Positions 9,838 through 20,944 of a DNA stretch of 64,000 nucleotides are shown here, one piece after another. The stretch spans positions 260,001-324,000 of the forward strand of contig CAUYUJ010009846.1 of NCBI GenBank assembly GCA_963575745.1, written 5' to 3'. Made by a program: the position numbers and the translations under genes. Position 1 is the first letter of the stretch. Each line of letters opens with the position of its first letter. The notes beneath the pieces are model-generated. The model saw nothing but the letters and a program-made list of their open reading frames with translations. It was not told the origin of the DNA and ran no database searches. The stretch comes from Prorocentrum cordatum (taxonomy: Eukaryota; Sar; Dinophyceae; Prorocentrales; Prorocentraceae).

Positions 9838-12449
9838 GAGAGCATCTCCACGAGTGTGACGAGCACGACCGAGACCAGCAGCATCACTACGCCCAGCACG
9901 TCGGCGAGCAGAACCACCGCCAGCAGCATCACGTTCGGGACGAGCACAAGCGGTACCAGCAGCACCGCCACGCCCAGCGCGTCGGCGAGCAGTACGACCA
10001 AAAGCAGCACCACGAGTGTGACGAGCACAACCGCTACCAGTAGCGCCACGACGCCTGGCACGTTTGCGAGCAGTACGGCCGAGAGCAGCACCACGACTGT
10101 GACGAGCACGACCCCTACCAGCAGCACTGCTACGCCCAGCACGTCGGCGAGCAGTACAGCCGAGAGCAGCGCCACGAGGGTAACGAGCACGACCGAGACC
10201 AGCACCACCACTACGCCCAGCACGTCGGCGAGCAGTACGGCCGAAAGCAGCACCACGAGGGTGACGAGCACGACCGAGACCAGCAGCGCCACTCCGCCCA
10301 GCGGGTCGGTCAGCAGTACGACCGAGAGCAGCACCACGAGGGTAACGAGCATGAGCGGCACCAGCAGTACCACTACGCCCAGCACGTCGGCGAGCAGTAC
10401 GACTGAGAGCACCGCCACGAGGGCCACGAGCGCGAACGAGACCAGCAGCACCTCTACGCTCAGCACGTCGGCGAGCAGTACGACCGAGAGCAGCACCACG
10501 AGGGTGACGAGCACGACCGGGGTCAGCAGCACCGCCACGATCAGCGCGTCGGCGAGAAGTACGACCGAGAGCAGCACCACAAGGGTGTCGAGCACGACCG
10601 AGACCAGCAGCACCACTACGCCCAGCACGTCGGTGAGCAGTACGACTGAGAGCAGCACCGCGAGGGTGACGAGCACGACCGACACCAGCAGCACCGCCAC
10701 GCCCAGTGCGTCGGCGAGCAGTACGACAAAGAACAGCACCACCACGCCCAGCACGTCGGCGAGCATGACCGAGAGCAGCACCACGACGGCCACGAGCGCG
10801 AACGAGACCAGCAGCACCACTACGCTCAGCACGTCGGCGAGCAGTACGACCGAGAGCATCACCACGAGGGTGACGAGCACGACTAGTATCAGCAGCATCA
10901 CTACGCCCAGCACGTCGGCGAACAGTACAACCGAAAGTAGCACCACGAGTGGGACGAGCACGACCGAGACCAGCAGCGCGATTCCGTCCAGCGGGTCGGT
11001 GAGCAGTACGACCGAGAGCAGCACCACGATTGGGACGAGCATATCTGGCACCGGCAATACCACTACGCCCAGCACGTCGGCGAGCAGCAAGACCGAGAGC
11101 AGCATGTGGAGAGCACGACCGGTACCAGCAGCACCGCCTCGCCCAGCGCGTCGCCGAGCAGTACGACTGAGAGCAGCACCGCGAGGGTGACGAGCACGAC
11201 CGACACCAGCAGCACCGCCACGCCCAGTGCGTCGGCGAGCAGTACGACCGAGAGCAGCACCACGAGGGCCACGAGCGCGAACGAGACCAGCAGCACCACT
11301 ACGCTCAGCACGTCGGCGAGCAGTACGACCGAGAGCAGCACCACGAGGGTGAGGAGCACGACAGGTACCAGCAGCATCACTACGCCCAGCACGTCGGCGA
11401 GCAGTACGACCAAAAGCAGCACCACGAGGATAACGAGCACGACCGAGACCAGCAGCACCATTATGCCCATCACAGCGGCGAACAGTACGACCGAGAGCAA
11501 CACCACGAGAGTGTCGAGCACGACCGACACCAGCAGCACCACTACGCCGAGCACGTCGGCGAGCAGTACGACCGAGAGCAACACCACGGGGGCGACGAGC
11601 ACGACAGGTACCAGCAGCACCACCACGCCCAGCACGTCGTCGAGCAGTACGACCGAGAGCAACACCACGAGTGGGACGAGCACGAGACGTACCAGCAGCA
11701 CCATTACGCACACCACGTTGGCGAAAAGTACAACCGAGAGCAGCACCAGGAGTATGACCAGCTCGACCGATACCAGCAGCACCACTACGCCCAGCACGAC
11801 GGCGAGCAGTATGACCGAGAGCAGCACCACGAGTGTAAAGAGCACGACTGGTACCAGCAGCACGGGTACGCCCAGCACATCGGTGAGCAGTACGACCGAG
11901 AGTAGCACCGCGAGTGTGACGAGCACGACCGACTTCAGCAGCACCACTACGCCCAGCACGGCGGCGAGCGGTACGACGGAGAGCAGAACCACGAGTGTGA
12001 CGAGCACGGCGGGTACAGGCAGCACCACTAGCACCAGTACGCTCAGCACGTCGGCGAGCAGCACGGGTACAGGTGTAACCATGAGTGTTCCGAGCGAGCC
12101 TAGTACCAGTAACACGACTACGCCCAACACATCGTCGAGCAGCAGCGGTGAGAGCAGCAACGCGAGTGTTCAGAGTGCGACTGGTACCAACAGCATCACC
12201 ACGCCCAGCACGACGATAAGCATTACGAGCACGACCAATATCAGCAGCATCATGCTTCACAGCAACATTGCAACTAGCGGCACTACATTGACAAGCGCGA
12301 CGGACACCAGCAGCGCCACGTTCAGCAGCACAATCAGTGGTGGGACCAGGGGAACTTGCTGCACCGTCCCCGAGAGGGCGTTGCGCCTCTTCTGGCACGC
12401 CCGCGGACGGTCGCAGGTGCTTGCGGCCTTGCTGTTCTGGGCGCTCTAG
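9838..12449 (+). CDS. Ser/Thr-rich mucin-like repeat protein (partial, frameshifted)
   Basis: About 30 copies of an 81-bp unit encode a 27-residue repeat of the type TESSTTRVTSTTETSSTTTP, almost wholly Ser, Thr, Ala, Val and Glu. Such proteins are typically heavily O-glycosylated surface or secreted proteins; that role is inferred. There is no start codon or signal peptide: the array emerges directly from a GGA tract, so the 5' exon is elsewhere or lost. A frameshift near 11100, where a unit is partly deleted (AGCAGCATGTGGAGAGC), moves the frame. The second part runs to a stop at 12449 after a short hydrophobic tail. The antisense strand gives a 991-codon Leu/Val frame that is a compositional shadow. 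Whether this belongs to the adjoining retroelement is unclear. Confidence 0.55.
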
Positions 12450-13640
12450 GCATGGAATGCCGCCGGACATCGGGGGAGTGCAGGATGTCCGCTGGAGCCG
12501 ACTCGGCAGCTGCCAATCTCCTTCACTTCTCGCAGGCCATCTCACGTGCGCTCTCGCGGTGCTCACCTGTCTCTTTGTGGACCTGCTGCTTGCCGTGCTA
12601 ACGATCGGGCGGCGCCTCATGGCCAGGCCCTCCAAGGCGTGCGGCCTCGTGCAGAAGTCTGGCAAGAAGTACGCTCTCGCGATCGTCCTGCTCGTTAGTT
12701 GCCTGCTGGCCGCTGCGCTTACGGGAGCTGCTGTCGGTGCCGCCAGCTACACGATGACGTTGGCCACGGCGAAATTGAGTGCCCCGACACGTCAGGCTTC
12801 TTGTCACCACGGCTGGACGCGGCTCGAAAACTTGGCCAGGAAGAGCCAAACGTACGGGATGGCGCCAGCTGCAATGGCCGCGACGTGGAGCGAGCTGGGT
12901 TTCGACTGCACGTTGGGGTACCCCGGGGAAGGCCCTGGCGCGGCCGCGGCCGCCACAGCGGGCGATATAGACACGAATGCGCCACCGACGCCTGGGACCC
13001 TCGGGGCAAGACGCGGGCGGATTCGGGCGCAACGAACTGGCGAAACCTCCCGCTCTGGCACTGCAGCTGCCGCCGGGCCTGGCGCCCTACCAGACGACGC
13101 TGCCGGGCAACGGTCGCGGCGACGGCCACGAGAGGACGCCGCGACGTGGTACGCCACGCTCCCACGGACGGGCAGAGCTGCTACGTGCGCGATGTGTACT
13201 TCCATTATACCGCCGCAGGTGATCCGCTATCGCACACGCATTGCGCCGCAGAGCCCCGTCGCCTGCCTGGAGTGCGCTCTTGTCTGCGCCCAGACCAGCA
13301 ACGCTGACCTGGAACTGGCCGACGACCTACCTTTTGCACTCAAGAGAGAAGTTGTAAACAAATGGGCTGCCGTCGTCACCGCGCCGGCGCCGCCTGCGCC
13401 AGCCGACGTGCAACTCCAACTCGACACGGCCAGGCGCGCCAGCAGCGACACCAACGCCGAATGGGCGGACGCCATCACGCCAGAAATGGTTCAACAACCA
13501 GTGCCCACGGCCGCCCATATACCGCCGCACGCTCGCTGGGTGGTGGGCGCCATCATAACGGAGCACACGAATGCTTTCGCCCACGAGATCCACCACGGCA
13601 CCCCGGAGTCCATCACCAAGGCGGCCAAGGTTTGTTCATG
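12337..13640 (+). CDS. ORF with two hydrophobic segments leading into a retrotransposon RT
   Basis: Open in one frame for 500 codons (to 13836), but the coding signal leaves this frame near 13625. Two strongly hydrophobic segments lie at about 12540-12600 (LTCALAVLTCLFVDLLLAVL) and 12670-12750 (YALAIVLLVSCLLAAALTGA). A Cys-rich stretch follows (CAMCTSII, then CLECALVC, about 13186-13300). The last part, from about 13290, resembles the segment upstream of the RT fingers in related elements (ARWVVGAIITEHTNAFAHEI). It directly follows the mucin-like array in another frame. The membrane segments are odd for a retroelement and may mark a host-gene remnant or a fused reading. Confidence 0.4.
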
Positions 13641-14820
13641 CTCCCAAAGCTGCTGCTCGGGCACGCCAACCTCCGAGGCGGCAAGAGAGGCAACGCTCAA
13701 GTCACCATTACGCTGTTCCGCCGGGCCACGGATATCAGGGAACACCGCGAAACACAGCTTCGGGGCGCCGTCTTTGACTCCGCCCCACCTCCTTTGCGCG
13801 CCAGACGGAAGACTACCGCAGAGCACGACGTTATGACGGCACGCATATTCGCGGAGGCAGGCGCGGCGGGCAAAGCTACGAGAGTCCTCCGCGAAACACT
13901 CGAAGTTGCCGGAGACGAGTTGACCCTTCAAGCCGCACCGCAGCTCTTCCCACACCATCAGCCACAGCCACCAGCCGCCTACGACGAACAGGACGACGAG
14001 CAGCAACAGTTCGAGCTACACTTCGCCAAAGCCTTGCGGGCCGCACCAAAACGAAGCGCAGCTGGGCCCGACTGGTGGCGGTACGAGCACTTCCAACTCG
14101 TCCAAACTGACCTGTCCGCTCTGTGTGCCCTGGCCACAGTGGCCGCAGCGCTAGCCCGCGGCACCCTCCCGCAGGAAGTGCAGGAACTGGCGACGGCCGC
14201 CCGCCTCCTCCCGCTCACCAAGAGCCCCGCCCGAATCCGCCCAATCAACCTCGCCAGCCCGCTCCGCCGTCTCGCGTCCAAGGCGGTCAACAAAATGGCG
14301 GCGGCCGAGGTCGCCGATGGGGCTTCGCGGCACGCAGTTCGGGTACAAGCACACGGCTGGGGCGGAACTGGTCCACAAGCACGTGTCCACTGCCCTCCAC
14401 GTCCGCCCGGACTACGCTGTGCTCTCTCTGGACGCTGCAGACGCCTTCCACAACCTGAGCAGGGTGTACATTAACGGAGGCATCGATGCCCACTGCCCGA
14501 AACTCCGCCGATGGGCAAGAGGCTTCCTGCGGGACGCCGGGCAGGTAGTCTACCGCGACACCGGGGGCAGGAGACACATCTGGAACCAAACGACGAGCAT
14601 CTTCCAGGGGTGCGGCATGGCCACCGCGCTCTTCTGCCTCGGACTCGACCGAGCCCTTGAGAGGGCCAAACACCAACTCGACCCAGCAGGTATACAGCAC
14701 GAGCTTTTCGGCTACATCGACGACCTCACCATCCTTACGAAGCCTGAAGACCTGCCCACCATATACGCAGCCTACACCAACACACTGAGCCAAGCCGGCC
14801 TCCAAACACGCGTCGACAAT
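13640..14820 (+). pseudogene. Reverse transcriptase domain (frameshifted)
   Basis: RNA-dependent DNA polymerase that would copy element RNA at the target. Segment 1 (to about 14315) has the fingers: FMLPKLLLGHANLRGGKRGN near 13637, KRSAAGPDWWRYEHF near 14055 and PARIRPINLASPLRRLASKA near 14225. Segment 2 (14317-14820) has motif A SLDAADAF (about 14422), motif B FQGCGMATALF (about 14602) and motif C YIDD (about 14712). Catalytic Asp residues are present. The break between segments at about 14315 changes frame. At 14820 one base appears to be missing, after which the reading continues in a third frame (VWARNPAAIPAGLP). Confidence 0.8.
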
Positions 14821-16285
14821 GTGAGGTGTGGGCGAGGAATCCTGCCGCGATACCAGCAGGCCTACCCGTGCCGCAAGTAGAGCAGCCCACGACCTTAAGA
14901 CATCACGCCGGCGGCTACTCCGGCCTGTCAGCGACGCCGGGAACCGCCGACCAGCACGCCGAGGAGGGCAGCCTGCACTCACCCGCCTCGTCGCGACTAC
15001 AGCGCCAACGAACCAGGAGGGCGACTGCCATGGCCCGACTCATGGACCTTCACAAAGCCGGCCCAGACGTTCAGACGTTTTTGGTACTACTACGAACCCC
15101 CACTGCAGGAGACATGACGTGGCACATGCGCGCCACCGGGGTTCCCGCCCAAACGGCGACCCAGCTCGACGCCGACCTACTCAGCACGCTGGAGGAGCTA
15201 GTGCAAAAGCAAGACCTCACAGCGGAGCAGAAAGAGAAATACTGGCACCCTGTCGCTTGGGGCGGCTTGGGATTCCAGAGCGTGAGCGCAGTGCGCCTGT
15301 ATGTTCAGGCGGCCTCGCGGGCACTCTGCGAGAAGCCAGTGCTCCAACGACTGGGCCTCCGCGACAGAGATGACCTTCTTCATTATTGCCCAGGCTTGAG
15401 GCCAGCGCCCCACCGCCTCCAGAGCACTGTCAACGCGCTGACACAGGAAGCGGCAGCGCAGCAGGCACCCGACACGGAACCGCCCGACACCGCCCAGCGG
15501 CGCTTTACCAGGCACAGGCGGCACGCAGAGTGGACGCAGTGGCCACGACGCACCCAGACGGAACTGCACCAACGGGCCTGGGCTCTTAGCACGACAGGCA
15601 AGGGAGCAGGCGCGTGGCTCGGGCCGCCCACGCGGCCCGACCACCACCTCGCTGACGCCCGCTTCAGGATGGCCGTGAGACACAGACTCGGAGGTCTTGT
15701 ACGCGCAGTTGACGGCCTCTGTCCCTTCAGAAAGGAGGACGGAACCCTCTGCGCGGGCACCGTCGACACTAAGGGACGCCACGCGCTTTGCTGCTCCTAC
15801 GGCGGCTTCGCGGTTCAGAGGCGCAACAACCTGCGCGACACCATAGCGCGAGCCCTACGTGAAGCCGGCATTTGCGACGTCGCAGTCGAACCATGGATTC
15901 GCCCGCCCACCGGGCCGGGGAATCCGGGTCTCCGCGCGGACCTCATGTGCACCGGCATTGACGGCCAGTGGGCTTGTCATGACCAATCGACCTAACGATC
16001 GTGCATCCCGCCTCGCAGCAGAGTCTGCAGGCCGGAGGGGCTCACGCCCGGGGCACCGCTGCGAGACTGGCCGAACAGGCCAAGCGCCGCAAATACAACG
16101 GAGTCGCTGGTTTCCAGCCCCTCGGCTTCGAAGTTTCGGGAGCCATGGGCGAGTCCACCCGGAAATGGCTCGCGCAGCAAGTGCTGGAGGGCCCTGGGCG
16201 ACAGGGGGCTCTCAGCACTCGCTGCCGGTCCATCGCCACCTGCGTGGTCCGGGAGGTGGCGCGCACGCTCATCAGCGCTGCCTGA
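14821..16285 (+). pseudogene. Retrotransposon thumb, zinc-binding and endonuclease region
   Basis: From 14826 a 390-codon frame continues the element. It has the post-RT region (LLRTPTAGDMTWHMRATGVP near 15090, WHPVAWGGLGFQSVSAVRLY near 15245) and a Cys/His cluster at about 15720-15800 (LCAGTVDTKGRHALCC), followed by GGFAVQRRNNLRDTIARAL. The nuclease-like end is split by a frame change near 15985. Before it comes GLRADL; after it, in the new frame, DLTIVHP and then KRRKYNGVAGFQPLGFEVSG, ending at a stop at 16285. The Asp...DLTIV...Lys spacing fits PD-(D/E)xK nucleases of R2/CRE-type elements. Assignment is by motif pattern only. Confidence 0.7.
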
Positions 16286-16384
16286 GGTGGTCGTCGGGCC
16301 AGCCAGCGCGCCTAACGCAGGGGTCTGGTGGCTCACACCCCTGGGCCTGGAACCGGCGGCCTAGCACGACGACGGCACCAGCGC

Positions 16385-16515
16385 GAGGACAGCGCTGCTG
16401 CAGGGGGACGCGCGAGGACAGCACTAGCACGAGGACAGCACGAGGACAGCATTAACACGAGGACAGCACTAGCACGAGGACAGCACTGGCACGAGGACAG
16501 CACTAGCACGAGGAG
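16385..16515. repeat. 18-bp tandem repeat
   Basis: GCACGAGGACAGCACTAG is repeated about seven times with small deletions, just 3' of the retrotransposon; it may be part of its 3' UTR. Confidence 0.85.
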
Positions 16516-16912
16516 GGGAAAGGGGCGCCGAGGAGGCGCGCCGAGGAGGAGCGGCGAGGCCAAGGAGGAGGAACGCCGAGGAGGAGCGCCGAGGAGGAGC
16601 GGCGGGAGAGGGCGGCAGAGGCGGCGGCCGGGAGCGGCGGCGGTGCGGCACCTGCGACGGCGGCGGGCCCCTGCCCCGGGGCGGGCGGACTGGGGGCGGG
16701 GGGGGGGGAGCGGCGGCGGGCGCGAGCGCGGGCGCGGGCGTGCGCGGCGCGGCCCGCGGCGCGCGCGGCCCGCCCCGGGGCCCTCCTCGGACCCGAGGGC
16801 TCTGGGGGAGGAGGAGGAGGAGGAGGAGGAGGAAGAGGAAAAGGAAAAGTAGGAGGAGGAGGACGAGGAGGAGGAGAGGGAAAAGTAGGAGGAGGAGGAG
16901 GAGGAGGAGGTG
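16516..16912. repeat. GC-rich low-complexity block and (GGA)n tract
   Basis: GAGGAGCGCCGAGGAGGAGC-type repeats, then a block of very high GC (about 16620-16790), then GGA triplets with AAA interruptions (16803-16912). No gene. From 16913 to 17201 nothing is recognised. Confidence 0.8.
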
Positions 16913-17201
16913 CAGAGCTGCCAGTCTCTAGGGCCGTCGCGCGTCGCGCAGCGCGACGTGCAAAGTTGCACAGCAACGCCCCATTCCCAACCCCCGCTCC
17001 CCGACCAGCACGGGGTCCACCCTGGCAAGGCTCACCGGGGCCCATGCGTGTATTACCTACCTGTATGGTCGCCGGGATGTCCGCTCCCTACCTCTTGTTC
17101 ATCAACAGCAAATCGTCTAGATTATTCTCGTCGTTGAAGTCTCAGTGGCCCGAAGATGGCGAGACAGGTTGCGATCCTTATCCTCCTACTCCTACGCCCC
17201 C

Positions 17202-17223
17202 TCTGTAGCCATGTTGGCTTAAG
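17202..17223 (+). other. Relic dinoflagellate spliced-leader sequence
   Basis: These 22 bases match the conserved dinoflagellate spliced leader at 19 positions; the core GTAGCCAT is followed by GTTGGCTTAAG. The leader is normally added to mRNA by trans-splicing, so a genomic copy not followed by a GT donor (next bases TCATG) suggests a reverse-transcribed mRNA re-inserted in the genome. Downstream DNA to about 17440 would be the retrocopy; its gene is not recognised. Confidence 0.55.
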
Positions 17224-17489
17224 TCATGTCGGTTCAGCCCGACGGGGCGGCTTAAGCGTCCTGACAGTTCCACCTGGCCCCCGAGGCTCATCCTTTAGCC
17301 ACCAGCATCAGGCCTTCGGCCTTGCATGTGTTTCCCAGTCAGGCTTGCCTAATGGTTTCTTCAGTATTTGGTGAAATGTTGTTGCCTCGGGTGGCTACTT
17401 TGCCCGTTCCTCGGAGGTTCCACGGGTTTCCTTTGTTCCTCGTCCTCGGTGACTCCGATTCTTACGATGCCCGTTGCTCGGAGGTTCCC

Positions 17490-17668
17490 CGCGTTTCTCG
17501 GGTTCCTGGGGTTCCTCGGGTTCCCCTGCTTCCTCGGGTTCCCCGGGTTCCTCGGGTTCCTCGGATTCCGCTGGTTCCCCGGGTTCCTCGGGTTCCGCAG
17601 GTTCCCCGGGTTCCTCGGTTTCTTCGGGTTCCCTGGTTTCCTCGGGTTCCTCGGATTCTTAGGGCTCC
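17490..17668. repeat. 9-bp tandem repeat GTTCCTCGG
   Basis: About 20 degenerate copies (GTTCCTCGG, GTTCCCCGG, GATTCC). As 9 bp is a multiple of 3, every frame stays open: Gly-Phe-Leu on plus, Pro-Arg-Asn on minus. Confidence 0.9.
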
Positions 17669-17959
17669 CTGGATTCATCGGATTCCCCAAGCGATGTGCG
17701 CAGCGATGCGCCCATGCAATAGGTTTTTTGTTCCTACGTGCATGTGTGATGGTGCGCGCTATCTTCGCCTCATGAGAACTCGTCCTCGTGCCTTCGTCGC
17801 TTCCTCATCCTTCACACAGTTCAGGGTCCCTTCAAGAGGAGCCCACCGAAACCCGCGGCCACCATGGTGAAGGACCGGCAGGGCCGCCCAACTCAAGATA
17901 GGACAACGGGACGGGTCGGCCGTTGTCTTGTTTTCCTCCCTTTGCGAGTGTTTTCCTCT

Positions 17960-18060
17960 TCCTCTTTCTCCTCCTCCTCTTCCTCCTCCTCCTCCTCCTC
18001 CTCCTCCTCCTCCTCCTCCTCCCCCTCCTCCCCCTCCTCCCCCTCCTGCCCCTCCACCAC
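17960..18060. repeat. (TCC)n tract
   Basis: TCC and CCCCTCC triplets. The GC-rich island at 18061-18300 that follows is exon-sized but has rival frames on both strands, so no exon is called. Confidence 0.9.
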
Positions 18061-18300
18061 CTTCTCCTCTTCCTGCCCGCTCGGATATGGTGGCCGCGCT
18101 GCAACCAAAACATGAATCCTCCCCCTCCGCGCGAGGGCTCCGTCGCAGCCCAGGCCCGAGCCCCCCCTTCTGCCGGGCCGGGCCGCCCGCAAGCATGCCC
18201 CCCCCCGCCGCGTGAGGCTTTCACGGCGGCCCCGCGCGTCGGGGGCCGCCGCGACCGTTCGGCGGCCGGCATGCCCGCTTTCCAGGACCTCCCCCCAAAA

Positions 18301-18380
18301 AAACACACACCCAAAACCCACAAAACACACAAAACACACACACACACACACGCACACACACACACACACATAAAAAAACA
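18301..18380. repeat. (CA)n microsatellite
   Basis: AACACACAC-type dinucleotides, with related A/C-rich DNA continuing to about 18460. Confidence 0.9.
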
Positions 18381-18504
18381 CGTGGGGAAACAACATACAA
18401 AAAACACATGTGGGATAACAAACACAACAAACACAACACACACACAACAAAAAAACACAGCATCCAAGCAGTGGCAAATCGTCTTGGCAGTGGCAAAGCG
18501 TTTT

Positions 18505-18690
18505 GGCTTGCCTATAGGCCCGCCAAGGAATGTTCCAAGGGCCTGTGGTCTGCTCGGCGTGTTCCTGGAACACTTGTGGCTACAACTGTCTTGCTTTGAC
18601 ACATCAGGCTTTTGGTCTAAGGACATTGTTTCTGTTCTTAGAGCATTGTTGGGTTCTACGAACATGCCGTGGTAGGCCTATAGGAATGCC
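18505..18690 (+). mobile_element. Family C inverted-repeat element, copy 1
   Basis: The left end GGCTTGCCTATAGGCCCGCC and the complement of the right end, GGCATTCCTATAGGCCTACC, are terminal inverted repeats around a shared core. Similarity to the copy at 57959-58145 also continues some tens of bases outside both ends, so the full unit may be larger (about 18490-18725). Confidence 0.65.
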
Positions 18691-19184
18691 CGGACGGTCG
18701 ATCCCTGCTCGAGTGATGGATCGTGGGATCCCCGCTCTGTCCCGGTCCGACTTTGTCCTGTTCGTGGCTTCGTTTTAGTTACGGTGGGGGCGTTCTTTAA
18801 GGAATGTGCCCGGGGGGCTTGAGACCCTGGAGGGTTCCTTATCTGAGGAGGTCGGCGGCAATACCCATGGCCAAGCCTCGATTGGAGTCCCACCGGCCCC
18901 CAGACCCTGGATTCTTTCTCTAAGGGTTTCTTCTCCTATGCCCCCACCGTAATACTCCCCCAGGATCTGCACGAACGAAATGGGCACTGAAAGAATGGGC
19001 ACAATGCCCAACAGCGGATCTGGTTAATAATTTTGAACAGGACTCGCTGTCCACGCCGCCGCGGCCCGTGTCCACTCGAGACAGAAGGCCGCCTGCCCAA
19101 CAGCGGCCGCTGTTGGTTTTTGGACAACATGTGCTGCCGGGCCCTGCACCCACTCTTCCCGTACCCCTTTTCGGGCGCCCAGAC

Positions 19185-19335
19185 AGGTGGAGGAGGAGGA
19201 GGAGGAGGAGGAGGAGGACGACGAGGGAGAAGAGGAGGAGGAGGAGGAAGAGGAGGAGGAGGAGGAGGAGAAGAGGAGGAGGAGGAGGAGGAGGAGGAGG
19301 AGGAGGAGAAGGAGGAGGAGGAGGAGGGGGAGGAC
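19185..19335 (+). repeat. (GGA)n tract
   Basis: GGA with a few A or C changes, open in all frames. Confidence 0.95.
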
Positions 19336-19915
19336 ATCTTCGCGGCGGCGCCCCTCCCGAAGCCCGGCGCCGGGGGCGACCAGGGCCTCCTCGCGGGGCT
19401 GCTCCAGGGCCAGGCGCGCGGCGCCCGCCGAGCGCAACCGGCCCCTCGCCCTCCCTGCCCCCCGGGCCCCCCCCCCTGCCACGAGCACCGCCGTGGCCGC
19501 CGCCGACGCACGAGGGTCCTAGAGCTCCGGCGACGAGAGTGCCGAGCGTGCCGTGCTGTCGCGCCCTCGCTGCTGGACCCCGCAGCGCCCCGCGCCCCAC
19601 TCCCTCCCCTCGTACCTCCCTCTCGCCCCTGCCTTCCAAAGCTGCTCTCCCTCTCCGCGCGTCCAGGCCAGGTGCGCGCCCCTCGCTCGAGCCGCGCCCC
19701 CCGCAGGCGAGCTGCACCGAGGCCCCCGGGGAGGAGGGGAGGGGGGCACCCGGCGTCCCCCCGCCGCTTCCGGCCCCCCCCCCCACACGCTCCGTGCCCC
19801 CCCCCCCCCTCGCAGAGGCCTCCGCCGAAGCCCGCGGGGGAGCGGGGCGCAGGCCGTGCCCCTGCCCGTGGCGGTGCACTCCTCGCACGCTTCGTGGCCC
19901 CGTGGGGAGCTACAC
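19336..19915. other. GC-rich region, no definite gene
   Basis: Directly after the GGA tract one plus frame reads EDIFAAAPLPKPGAGGDQGL, which could be an exon beginning, but the minus strand is equally open and no splice pair decides it. The rest is C-rich with rival frames on both strands. Confidence 0.3.
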
Positions 19916-20108
19916 TTCAGTCGGGCCTGTCCCCCTACAGGGGGACTTCGACGAAGAATAAAGAATACCCTACAACTAATCAAAAAAAATATTCCAAAAA
20001 TAGTATGGGGATTATTTTTTGAGTAGTTGTTGACCTTTTGAGGGTATTTGGGGGGTATTTTCAGTTTTCGTCGAAAATCCACCTGTAGGGGGGACATGCC
20101 CGACATAA
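19916..20108 (+). mobile_element. Family A inverted-repeat element
   Basis: The left end TTCAGTCGGGCCTGTCCCCC and the right-end complement TTATGTCGGGCATGTCCCCC flank about 130 bp of strongly AT-rich DNA. Longest intact copy (193 bp). Confidence 0.8.
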
Positions 20109-20129
20109 AGCTACACAGAAGCCCCAGGG

Positions 20130-20460
20130 GGGGGGGGAGCATGGGGTCCCCCACGAGGATCTCCACCGAAGGGCCCCAGCGGTTGCGTCCGCATGCGGCT
20201 CCCCAACTACGTTGGCTCCCCCCCCCTCGCACGTTCCGTGGCCCCAGACGGAGCCCCACCGGAGCCCCTGGGAGGGAGCACACAGCGTCCCCCAGCCGAA
20301 TTCGGCACACCTCTCAAACGTTTCGTTGCCCTCCTAGGGAGCTCCATTCGAGGCCCCATTGGGTACGTCCACATGCGGCTCCCCGCCCGCCTCAGTAAAC
20401 CCCTCACGCGATTCGTGCCCCAAAAGGGGACTCCACCCAAGGGGTCTGTGGGTGCGTCAA
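20130..20460. repeat. Degenerate tandem repeat with CATGCGGCTCCCC
   Basis: CATGCGGCTCCCC occurs at about 20191 and 20373, each in a unit with GGAGC(T/C)CCA and CGTTC/CGATTCGTG motifs; period about 180 bp. Confidence 0.6.
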
Positions 20461-20479
20461 CTTGCGTCAACATGCCGAG

Positions 20480-20650
20480 GGAGAGGCGACCAGAAACAGG
20501 GCCACCGGGGCGGCAAAAGGCCGAAGTATCAGATAGAGGATACAGCTCTGAGAGCGCTGCACAGGTGGTGCGGGCCCCACAGCCGGTTGCCGAGGGAAGG
20601 GCGACCAGAGACAGGGTCACCAGGGCGGCAAAAGGCCGAAGCATTGGTGG
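20480..20650. repeat. About 115-bp direct repeat
   Basis: GGCGGCAAAAGGCCGAAG occurs at about 20509 and 20624, each preceded by GCGACCAGA.AC.GGG. A diverged third unit is at about 20850-20910. Confidence 0.75.
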
Positions 20651-20944
20651 GAGACGGAAAACAAGCGCGCAACCAACAACACGCTCCAGCTCCAGGCCGG
20701 CCCGCTCCCAAGTGGCCTAAAAATCCACGTGCTCGCAGAACTCAAATTCCCAAGCCGAAGCCAGCTGCGAGTACCGAGCCGCCTCCGAAACGCTCCAAAC
20801 GATGCGTCCGAAGTGCCCCTGCAGCCTCGGGCGAACTCAATGTGCGAAGACCAGGGCCACCAGTCGCCAGAAGAGCAGCCACAGGGCTGCCGGGGCGGCA
20901 AACACCCACAAAAACAGCTGGTGTTGGATCGGCGGCGAGCGAGG

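Larger units (their letters stand above)
13200..16285 (+). mobile_element. Non-LTR retrotransposon with restriction-like endonuclease (degenerate)
   Basis: The whole element is recognised from RT motifs followed by a C-terminal zinc-binding motif and a nuclease-like end. This arrangement is that of non-LTR elements with a restriction-like endonuclease (R2/CRE-type), not an APE-type. The coding signal changes frame at about 13625, 14315, 14820 and 15985, so this copy is presumed inactive. No target duplication could be identified. The 5' end is unclear (see 12337-13640); the 3' end may include the 18-bp repeat at 16385. Confidence 0.75.

Noticed and set aside
9690-12665. 991-codon minus-strand open frame, almost wholly Leu/Val
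   Set aside because: It is the exact antisense of the Ser/Thr repeat array; the 81-bp period keeps it stop-free. A membrane protein made of degenerate repeats with no loops or signal is not credible.
17361-17775. Gly-Phe-Leu repeat protein, or Pro-Asn-Arg protein on the other strand
   Set aside because: A 9-bp repeat remains open in all frames; no start, signal peptide or splice context.
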